From Trametes villosa (taxonomy: Eukaryota; Basidiomycota; Agaricomycetes; Polyporales; Polyporaceae), in NCBI GenBank assembly GCA_002964805.2, contig PUDQ02000003.1, forward strand, positions 868,001 through 932,000: a stretch of 64,000 nucleotides of DNA, in the 5' to 3' direction. Each line of letters begins with the position of its first letter. Position 1 is the stretch's first letter. This document shows positions 47,081-57,351 of this stretch, piece after piece. A program made the position numbers and the translations under genes. The notes beneath the pieces are model-generated. The model ran no database searches. It had not been told where the DNA came from and saw only the letters and a program-made list of their open reading frames with translations.

Positions 47081-50000
47081 GGATGACGGTCGTCCAGATG
47101 GTAAGTTCATCTGTAGAGTTAGCTCTACCAGATGACCTCCGCGGGCGCCGCATCTGCAACACGAGCGCCAGTCCACGACGGGGCGCAAGCATCCGGATAT
47201 CTGCTTGCAGGGGCTTAAGCGCTGGTGATTGCTCGCGAGACGCCTCGAGGAGCGCTTCCACGACTCGACGAAGATTGGTGTGGGGTACCTCGTGCGATAC
47301 GAGGGCTTTAATGGTCGGCGGGCTACTCGAATGGTGAGATCATTGAGCTTTCCGGAGGCGCGGAGGAGATGAGATTCTGCCAGGCGCCCTTTGTCGCGGA
47401 TGGCAGCGTACCTTGGCGTTTGGGATTGTAGACACCGCGCGCGCGATCGCACAGACCCGCGTGAACGCGCTAGTACGTGCGGGTGTACCGGAATGAGCAC
47501 ATTGAGTGAGGGTGATCGCCCATCTACTTGATTGTGGTTTGCGGTGCTGAAACTTGCTGCGGCTGGATGGCACCAGGGTGGAGAGCCCACACCGACCACA
47601 TCCTGGGTACAGGACATAGATGCTGATCCAAGTGAAGCCCTATGTGAAATTATGTCCTCTTAAAAAAACCATCCAAAGTGTGAGATGTGGGAACCAAACC
47701 AACTAGCGTGTTCTGCTGACCATTCGGCGGTAGTGAAATATCAGTGCTAAACAAAGGCTGCGCTCCGCGCTGTCGTCCTCATGCGGATGCTTCGTGCCCA
47801 CAGAAGTACAAGCGTCTCGGTTGTTGGGCGAAGCGCAGGTATTTTGAGAAAACGCCGGACGGCGAATTGTGCTCCGTTCGGGATGGGGATATCTTCGGCT
47901 GGGATCGGCTGGGACGAAAGTCAAGGTTTCAGGGTTCATGGGGTCTAGAAGTCGAACTGAGTGTGTATGAGAGAATGAATGAACTTGCGAACACACTAAG
48001 TGGTGGTAGAAAGGAAAGCATGCATGTCTTCTCTGAGGATGTAAATGTTATTGGCGCTTACGGTCGGGGGTTTCCGGCATGGCTCCTTTGCGCGCCTAAG
48101 TCTATGAAGGATCGTCCAGAACTACCACCTTCTTCAATTTACTCGCTGAAATGCTGATCGTGTTGCTTTGGTATATGTCTTATGATATTGACATCAAATA
48201 CCTGTGTGAGGTGATTCATTTCTGCGGGCATAACCATTGAAAACGATAACGACCGCTGACAATGTTCTTTCTCAGGCCCGCGCTCCGTGGACGTTGGATG
48301 CGCGTTTCGCCCATGACCCGCATGGCGCACATCTCAAACGCCCATCCACATCTGACAGAGAGAACGAAATCAACACGTCTGGAGTGATGAATGTCAAGAG
48401 CGAGTCGCCGAGATCTTGCGTGATTCGCCGCGCTGGACCTCGGTCCGCTTGACAAGCTGGCGTTACCTCGGATGGATCGCCGGCGTCGTTGGATCGCGGT
48501 ACGGATCGCGAATCCCACGGATGCTGTCTAAGGAGGTATGGGATGGCGTTTTGGAACATAATTTGCAGCATATACTGATATTTGTGTATGTAGCGCCCAC
48601 CTTGCAAAGGTGGCTCGATGATCGGCGTCGTCACAGCGCCGGTATAGCAGGAAAACATTGTGCTTGTGCAGGCGTTGTTCACGGCCCACTTCAACCTCAA
48701 CGGGCCTGGTTTTAGCAATGGGCCACTCACAGAGGCCTGAAAACCTGCCGCGAGAGCCCAAGTCCTCGGCATGATACCATTACGCCGTGACAGCCTTCGT
48801 TGCCACCGCCGCCGCTCCCCAGTCTGTTGTTTACGCTACCTTCCGGATGGTTGCCGGCGGCGGTGGATCACACCGGAAAACAGCGAAACTGTCGGACTCC
48901 CTCTTGCAAGGGTACGTGGGATGGGGTCTGCGCGCCCGGAAGAGCATATACTGACGTTGGTCGACGTGGTGTCAGTTGCGTCGCTCACGGACCTCTGATT
49001 TCGCCTGAGCGCGCCACTGGAGCTTAACAGAAACCTTATGGCATCGATATCGACTATTTCATCGTCTCGTCCCACGCGGTGTCGTAGCTTTCGCGGTCTC
49101 GAGGAGTGCGGATACCACTACTAGAGGCAAACGGATGGCGACTTGCTGTCGTCAGCCACGGCGAGGTGGGAGCTCCAGCCCAATTTGGTGAACCTCTGAA
49201 CGTCTAGGAAGTTGTATCCCCGACCGGCTGCATCGCCGCATACACGATTGCGGTTGCATCGGACTCTACGCCACGAAACGTCGCGGTAAGCACACTCCGT
49301 CGTTCGACATAGTCCGACGCTGACATACACCCACCCGGCCGTGTGCGCGTGCAGCCGGCAACTAAGAGGGTGGGTAGCACAAACCGGTTTCCTGGAAGCT
49401 GCTCAATCGTCTGAATGCCGACCATGCATGCATGCCTGATGCGCGGTTTCCTTGGTGGATCCGCAGGGTGGCCCAGGATACTTCACAGCAACTCGGGCGA
49501 GTACGTGCCAGACGATTGATCAACGGCTTTCCTGACTGTGAAATTCTTCAGTAGGGCCCGCCCCTCGCGCATGATACTCCTCGCTTGAGTGCTTACAACG
49601 CTCCGCGGGAGAGGAACCGGGGTAGCGTTCGCCGCTCACGCGGATATGACAGGGCTTTCCCGAACGTTGCGCATGCTCCCCGCCTGGTGTGATAGATTGC
49701 ATTCTTGCACCTACGGCCACCTACTGCAGGAAACGCAGATCTGCATATGTCAAGCTATGACAGCCGCCGGCCTCCTAGGCTTGGCCACAATCAGACGTAC
49801 CAGAACGAGCACCAGTTACTTGACGCGTATCTGTGAGCGCTTCTCTACTTGTCGAACTCATTCTGATAGTTTCTCCTCACTCGTAGGCGAACATAGGTGT
49901 ATCTCGTGTACCCTCAAGACATACGCACATCTCGAAGTTCGCGTGTACTGTGCTCGAAGTTGAGTATAACGCCTTCCCGACGCGGTAGGCGTCTACTCCC

Positions 50001-53000
50001 GGCACTTCCACTCGTCACAACGCTTATTGGACGGATGTTGCACAACCAATGACGTTCATCCCACGCTCTCTCCTTCACCAGCTATCCGGTCGGCCTCGGG
50101 CGGGAAGCTATGAGCGCTGGACGGCCCGACAGCTATTGGTCAATGAGAAACCAGGTGTGTGAAGCGCCACCCGGGATAGAAGGGAGATAGGTTGGGCAAC
50201 GGACTGACGGGATTGACTACAGCGGACCTGGCGTCGGATGCCGAGGAGTCGACCATGAGGCTATCGAGCTTCTGCCATGCGCTCAACAGCTCGTTTGGCA
50301 CAAGCATTGCTCGGGATTGGTTCAGAGGGATGGTTCTCCCGTCGGTAAGAGCTACGACAGGGAACGCGCTGTCCCTAACTGACTGCTTTACGCAATGCCC
50401 GCCAGGTGTACGAGCGCGCACCCAAACCTGGGCCTCCGTCCGCAGTACCCGTTGACTCGAGCCGTTCGCTCGCTCCTCCGAGCGGAAAGGATGACGCACG
50501 CCCCGTTCTGGAGCCTGTACCCACGCCTGTCCCGTACGTTCGTCTATAGCCTGCGCCCCGCCATGACTGACATTCCGCTAGCACCTCCGCGTCCCCAGTC
50601 GCTCAAACTCCAATGTATCACTACCATTCACGACACTTGCTGCCGTCTGGATGTTTAGCCTCGTGGTTCTTCCCTCCCTCTAAGCCACATGGCTTCTGTC
50701 CGAGTGCGATCCCGTCGTGCTCGACGTCTTCGAAGAAGCCCACGTCGGGCTGCGACATGATGCGCCGCGCGAGAACACACCCCGCCCCGACTTCTCTCTG
50801 CGCTTCTCGTCCTTCTCGTCCCATCCGGACAGCACTCTACTCGGGCGGTAACTCGTGCAGAAGCCTATTGCCGTGCTCGGACATCCGGAGCGCCCGCGGA
50901 CGTGCATCCGGCGATGCAAATGTACCTCCTCCGTACGCCGGCCGGGTCACTGCGGTTGTGACGCATACGTGAACGACCCGGATTGGGACACACCCGCCCG
51001 CTGAGAAGGAATTGCCGGGCGACGCTCCGCCCGCCGTCGCCGCTCCTCGCACTGGCGCATCACCCCGCCACGCGTGCGTATGTTTCCGTCAAACCAACGC
51101 GCAATGCTCGGTCCCGCGGCGAGGCTCCCGCGCGCCCGCCGTCACTTCACGCCCACCGGCGACGTCCTTAGGCCACCCGCTGCCAACGTCGACGCCCGTC
51201 GTCGCGCCCTCGGACGATCGGGCGCGTCTCGGGAGGGCTAGATCTGGCGACGTCGGGCACATCAGTGGGATGCCGAAGAGTGCGCCGGGATCTATTGGGC
51301 CTGCTCGGCCGCGCCCGTGTCGTTGATCGCGCCCTTGAGCGCGGAGGTACGCGCTCGCTGTTCCAGAAATGCAGCTACTCAACGGCGGCATCCCCCTTCC
51401 ACTCCGCTCGGTGGCATTATTTTGGAGCCCCCCCCCTGGATACAGATGATGCAACGGCGCGGGCACCGTCGGAGTGCTAGGTAAGTCCTCGTATTCCTCC
51501 TTCAGCCCGTCGCGGTGGGTCGAGACTCTCACTCAGCTCTCCCGTCGCGCCAGCGGGCGTTTCGGTCTGACTTCGTGGAATGGCCACCCTGGAGCACGGC
51601 GGATGCTCCGCAGTTCGACGCGGCCTGTGCAAGCCGCTCTTCTCATATTCAAGCCGGAACCTGCAAGAGAAATACAAGCCCTTGTCTCCTCTGGTTGGTG
51701 CATCGTCTGAGCATACAACGGCCACGGAGCTGTTTGCCCTCGTAATGCCGTCTCTCCTACTTTCTAAGCCCGCTCTTACACTGCGCGCCTTACAGGGATC
51801 CGCGCATCTCGCAGATTTACGAGAGAAGTCCCCAGGAAGGAACCCCTTGTTCTCCAGCAGCTGTCCACCCGTCGGCGCACGTCACTTTGAGCCTTGGCGC
51901 TACGCGCTCGGCACACCCTCTAAATCCCCTGTGCCTCCATTCGTACTCTCCACTCCGCGGGCCTGCGTTCCGTAACGGGCGGGGTACGCACTTGGACGTT
52001 GGCGCGATGCTGTCGCGCCGTTCTGTAGCGCCAACGTGGACCCCGTCTGGGGCGCCACCAACACCTGCGGATATGCCTATGGCGAACCAGTATCCAGGAG
52101 GCAGCGGATGCTGGTACAGGTAAGACTGGTGCGTTCATAAAACATCCCCGTTCCCGCTATTCACTTAGCTGCACAGAACGCCACAAGCACCCATATGTTT
52201 ACAACTCAGCCTAATGGGTCCGAGCCGAGGCCATTGGTCCGCCCGCTCTAACCCAATCCCGACAAGACATCGCGATGGCTCATTGTAGCTCCAGACGCGT
52301 ACAGATGCATCCCAAGTCCCTCGGACCTCACCGATGCCAATACAGCTGGTTCCATGTCCCTGCGAACTGCAGATCTCGAGGAGTGTTGAAGGATACCCCA
52401 TGCTGGACTCACTGGTCACCTCGTGGTCGCCGATCCCTGATCCTACATACCAGACCTCATGAGCACATCTAGGGATCAGAACGCGAATCGGCGATGCCGC
52501 TAGCGCAATCGACGGTGCGCCCATCTCGGCCTCCACCTGGCGCCGTGTTTACTCACCGGCGCAGGCTTCCAGGTCGGCTAGCGAGTCGATGCCGACATGT
52601 TTGCGGACTGGACTATGCCTTGTTGGGCTCGCGCGCGGCCTACTCCGCGGAAGGTACGGTGCGTCGGGACGAGGGTCAATGGAAGCACTGCGGGCGGTGT
52701 GTGAGAACTATGTGCAGACGTTAGCTCCCCTCTAGAAGCACCCGGCGCCCCGCCCCGACGCTGTCTATCTGACAAGTTATCCGGAACTTGATCTTACCCG
52801 TGGAACGAAGGTAAGCTATAATGACGTACTCCAAGGGGAGATGGTGCTGATGGCGGCCAGTAGCCTCATGGCGCACGAGTACTTGAAAACTAGCGCGTAT
52901 AACTCTCGGTCGGTTTTAGGTAAACTTCCTCTGCCCTCGCCTCCGAGTTCTGGGTTCTCCGCCACCTCCCTCTTTCTCCAAGGTGCGACGCCCGTACATC

Positions 53001-54515
53001 GGGGCCCGGGCGAATACGGTGAGCCAATGCTGCTTGTGCTGGCCATCCGTGAAACCCCAAGCAGCTCCGCGGCGGCGCTGCGGAGTAAGCCAGTGCGACT
53101 CCTCGAATGGGACCGAACGAGGTCGGGGAGCGGGAGGGAACCCCGACCCTGGCTGCCGCGGTACTCTGTCCAGGTCATGTTCTCCAGTACGAAGCGGAGA
53201 TAACAGCCATCGTTGGCAAGGTGAGTACCGCACAACTCCTTTCAGAAATGGTGAGCAGGCAACGAACGTCGAGCTGCAGAACATCAGGTTGCCGTAGGTT
53301 CGAGAGGGCCGCGGCTTGAGTAGGCCTCTCCGTTTGCAGGCTGCGCTGATCAAGGTGAGGCGAACGACGACCGGTAGCAACGTGCTCTCGTGTCGGTGCC
53401 AGGACAACTCCGCCTTTCTCGCTCCGTTGTACGTCGCCTACCCCATTCTTGCGTCAACCTGAGTTTCAGACGATACATATCTGCCAGGTCGCGGCTATAC
53501 TTTCAATCCGCCAGGGCATATCTAGGACATCGCCCGCCGTCAAGCGCTACGTCCGCATCCAGAAGTCCATCTGCTACAGCCCGCCCTGGTTTCGGCGTCC
53601 CGCGCCGCGGTTGGTACAGGGCACCCAGCACAGCGGAGGGTTGCGCGTGCGGGCATTGGGCGGCTTCGCTTCGCGGATGCTCGGTCCCCGGCGGATCACA
53701 GTCTGAACGTCGCGCGCCGCTGAAGCTTCGCGTTCCATGAGGCTACCGTACGCCGCCCGCGCCTGGTTCCTGGGCGCGCTCGCTTGCCGTGTTGGGCTGT
53801 AGGACTGGAATCGACTGCGCGCGCGATAGCAAGAATATCTGGGCCGCCCAGGCCAGGCTCGGAGTTGTGCGTGTGGGCTGAAGAGGGGGGAAATGGCGAC
53901 GGGTGTCTCATAGGCTACGATGTTCGCCCGCGCTGCGGCCGGGGAGAAGCGATGCTGACGCCGCAGCGCTGTCTTGCGACGCAAGAATGAATATGTGAGT
54001 GCCTTGCGCGACAATTAGGCTCTCATGCGTCGGGATGAGAGCGACACTGCGCGCGGGGAGATCCGTTCGAGGTCATACTCGATATCCGGTGTACCGCACC
54101 TAGATGTTCTCGAACGAGCAATAGTATCTCCGATGCTCGGACATGTACAACAGTACTCTGTTTGAAGCTTCCTGTACACGCCGACGTTCGGTCTGCAATG
54201 CAGTGGCATCGAAATCTGACGAGTCGAGAACGGGAAGGGCTGATTGCGCAGGGTTGATGGTAAGTACAAAGCATAGAAGAAGGGGAGATGGCAACACAGC
54301 GGTACAGACAGCTAGGACGGCTAACGCAGAACATGGCGAAGAGCAGATAGCACAATTCGACGGGATGAGGAACGGGTTGTTGTCTCGAGCGAGGCATGAG
54401 GAGGCCAAGGAGGCCAACCGGAGGCCATCCATGCCGAGAGTTGAGTGACGAGGCGCTGGGGAGGGGTATAGGCGCAATAGATGCGGATTGAGCTTGTATC
54501 CAGGCAGCATCGTGC

Positions 54516-56488
54516 CTAGGCTACGGCGCACATCGACTTGAACCATGACGAGACAGGGTTTCCTTCACTAGCATCCTCGACGACTGTGAATGTAGGAGGA
54601 CCGGTGACCCACGGCTCGACATCCTGATGAACGCCCCACGGGTTCATCTCCTCCGCCTCTGTCCGCCCTATCGAGCAAAGCCCGAGGTTAGCGCGTGCGC
54701 TCGCACAGACAAAACCTCACTCACTTGGGCGGTCAGGGAACTGCATCTGCCACAGTAACTCCGTCACCTCTTCGTAAAACGCATACGGGTCCTTTTCGGG
54801 CGGCAAGTGGACCCCATCGTCGATCTCGTGCCACCCGTACCCATCGATCTGGATGAAAACGGGCGACAATTTGTGCGCGCAGCGCGCGAAGAACTCGGCA
54901 TCGCAGAAGACGGAGTCCAGCGTGTGTATGTGGCGCAAGTACGGCGCAGGTTTGAAGTCGGGCTTGCTTGTCATCTCCTCGATGTTGTCGAGCTTGGTGT
55001 TGAAGGAGATGTACAGCGTCAAGAGCTGCGGGCAGCGGTAGACCACATATGCGACCCCGGCCCAAGTGACTTCGGACGGCATGTTACAGCCCCAACCCTC
55101 TTGGAGACGGAAGTCGACAAGGAGAGGCCAGGAGTCGACCATTAGCCGCAGCTCGTCGTCGTTGATGTACGTCATGAGTGGTATCCCGATGCGAAGTACG
55201 CGCAAGCGCGGGCAGTCGAGCAGGGGAGCTACCGTGTCTATGGTGAACGCATCTTCTTTGGATCTGAGCGTCCATTTGCGGTCTGCGCGCGTGGTGACAT
55301 TGAGGACTTGCAGGGTCGTCTTGCCACCGCGGTCCCGCAGGACAGAGAAGAGCTCCTGTACCTCCTCCGGGTATGTCCGTTCGGTGAACTCCAGAGTGAC
55401 GATACGAAGCCTGCAGGTAGTCATCCACTTGATGAGCTCGGTGAAGGTAGGCAGCCCCGGCGCGATGATGAATACGCTCTCGAGTGAGGGGAATGGGTAA
55501 CGAAGCGCTTCGTACCGCAGTAGCTGGAGGTTTGAAGCCATCTCCTCGTCCAGGGTAAGGAAGCATCTGCGGAGAGAAGGTTTGTCGGCGAGGAGCCGAA
55601 CGGAATCTTTATTCCAGGCAGAGCTGCTGCTAACGGTAAATCCTTCGAGCTGCTTGCATCCATGAGCGAAGACCAGGCTGAGCTCCTTGACGTTGTCCTC
55701 CTGTTCAGGCCAGATTTCCAGATCGACCAGCGACGGGCATGCCTCGACTAGAGCCTCCAGTATAGGTACGATCTCGTCGTACATCTCCGGGGTATAGTCG
55801 TCGCCGCTGCCGATGTCGTCAGAGGGATGGAATGCGATGGAGAGCATTGTCAGGTTCCGGCTGAGGAACATGGGGATATACGGAATGTAGTGGATATTAA
55901 GGTACGTCCAGCGAAGGCGCACGAGGTTCGGCAGCAGGAAAGGTTTTCGGCGATACATTGCGAGCTGAGCAATGGTTTCCCGTATTACGGGACGCCTGCT
56001 GTCTTCACGAAGTTGCGGCTCCGACCACGCGTGCTGTTCCTGATCTTCAAATTCCACGAGGTAGAATCCTAGGTTCCTGATACGTGATGCATACGAGTCG
56101 AACCTCGTCCAGTCCGACTCTGTGAGGGGACGTTTCAAGCTCTGTGGGAAGTAACGGTTAGATATGTGGCGCATGCGCGAAATGCCGCGAATTTCGTGCT
56201 TACCAGATGATGAAAGAGGTATTCAGGTAGCCCGTCTTCAATGACTTCCTTGATTGCGTCAGATGGAAGCGTTTTTATGAGAGGACCCAGAGTGAGTTGG
56301 TTGCGCCACAATACGTTCAGCGCTGGGTCATAGAACGCGCGGCACGTTCGCGCAAGCGCGGCGAGGGTGGGATTGCCGACCCAATAGTCACCATACCCTC
56401 GCCACCAGTGGTCTTCATCCCAAAGGTCCAGAATGATGAACTCGAGGATGTAGTAGAATATATCTGTAACGCGAAGGCAGCGGTGCAT
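54516..56488 (-). CDS. F-box/LRR-type protein A, 617 aa
   Basis: Three exons, 56488-56204, 56141-54725 and 54667-54516, with 62- and 57-nt introns (donors GTAAGC and GTGAGT) give 618 codons. The N-terminus (MHRCLRVTDIFYYILEFIIL, then LAALARTCRAFYDPALNVLW) is the degenerate F-box seen in large basidiomycete families, followed by LGPLIKTLP and many short Leu-rich repeats (LVDLEIWPEQ, LRRCFLTLDE, LRVLRIGIPL). Such proteins are presumed SCF ubiquitin-ligase adaptors. The last exon (MNPWGVHQDVEPW ending SSWFKSMCAVA) is added because the preceding frame ends exactly at a GTGAGT and a GCTAAC branch site with a GATAG acceptor follows. It is paralogous to the gene at 60.2-62.1 kb: FDSYASRI and SDW blocks align. 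Confidence 0.85.
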
Positions 56489-56621
56489 GGTGGTCGGTGG
56501 GAGTTGAGCGGCAAGAGACAAAAGCCGGCGTCTAACTCTGAACAACGCAGAAGCTCAGCGCCTGATGGAACTTCTCGAATCACTCGTTCGGTAAGGTCGC
56601 CCATATGACTACAAGGTGTGA

Positions 56622-56628
56622 TTATATA
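56622..56628 (-). promoter_or_regulatory. TATA box of F-box gene A (TATATAA)
   Basis: TATATAA on the minus strand, about 135 nt upstream of the first ATG of the F-box gene. This implies a leader of about 100 nt. Confidence 0.6.
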
Positions 56629-56917
56629 CAAGCCTGGGAGGCCGAAGAGTAAGGAACAATAAAGCTATATACATGTGAACTGATATCGAGAGTAAGGTAG
56701 TGGGAAGAACGTCCGGCGCGTCGAACAGTCCTTCAGTGGTAAAAGAGGAAACACACACGAGGGAACCTCAGCCGAGTCCATGCAGACGAATCTTCCGCAC
56801 GCCTCTCACAAGACTCATAGCAACCACGGGTTGCGATGAAGCTCGATGAGACGCAAGGAAGCCGAGTGCACGATGTCCCCCTGATCGCACGCAGTGCGAC
56901 CCGGCGGGACATGCCAG

Positions 56918-57305
56918 CTATCTCCGCCTATCCCAGTCGCCACTTCGTGACCTGGGAGAGCCTACAGAACACGCGGAAGTCAGCTCCTGGTGTAGAAATG
57001 TAGTCCATGAAGTGGTGCACATACTATGAGAGCTCGCGGGAGACACCCTGCCGGCAGACTTACGGGACACGAGCCAGGCCCAAAAGCCTGAGAAGCCCGA
57101 GCGCTTTCGCGCGGGGTAAGGGTCACCACCGACAACGGAAGCAGGGTACAGGCTACAGACGGGACAAATGGTGTCAGCTCCTTATTGTTAGATCAAGATT
57201 GTTCGCGGCTTACCTTCGGGGCCGTGTTCGCCCTCCATACGCGCCGTCACCCGTACGATTGCTGGAGGAACCGGTCGGGTGGGGGCAGCGTGAGGAGTGC
57301 GACAT
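56918..57305 (-). CDS. Small spliced protein, 74 aa, unrecognised
   Basis: Three short exons, 57305-57214, 57152-57064 and 56961-56918, are separated by introns of 61 and 102 nt with textbook ends (GTAAGC..CTGTAG and GTAAGT..CTGTAG). They join to 75 codons including TAG. The product is Ser/Arg/Gly-rich with an aromatic core (GGDPYPARKRSGFSGFWAWL) and a basic end (SRSPRSRSGDWDRRR). A TTTAA-type TATA element (57351-57346) lies about 43 nt before the ATG. There is no signal peptide. A second frame across the same exons also stays open and would end in HRNPWLL; I prefer the 74-aa frame because it starts with an ATG just after the promoter element. It sits alone between two F-box paralogues. Confidence 0.5.
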
Positions 57306-57345
57306 TCGTCGGTAGGTGGTGAGGTGTCGGTGCACCACCCGCTGC

Positions 57346-57351
57346 TTAAAT
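57346..57351 (-). promoter_or_regulatory. TATA-like element of the small spliced gene
   Basis: ATTTAA on the minus strand, about 43 nt upstream of the ATG at 57305. Confidence 0.35.

Larger units (their letters stand above)
41450..54010 (-). repeat. Giant inverted repeat, right arm (~12.5 kb)
   Basis: Reverse-complement partner of about 15400-27500 (block pairs are listed there). Splice-donor-like GTGAGT signals here lie on the plus, outward-pointing strand, for example 41603, 42335 and 53221, exactly mirroring the left arm. The arm is slightly longer than its partner, partly from a tandem duplication at about 46.4-47.1 kb and an expanded hexanucleotide at about 44965. The outer end is where similarity to 15.40 kb fades, near 54.00 kb. 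Openings of up to 367 codons occur (44117-45220) but are not kept along their length in the left arm. Confidence 0.88.

Noticed and set aside
15400..54010. Inverted repeat as an assembly artefact
   Set aside because: The arms differ by many scattered substitutions, indels and an arm-specific duplication, which a mis-joined copy would not show.
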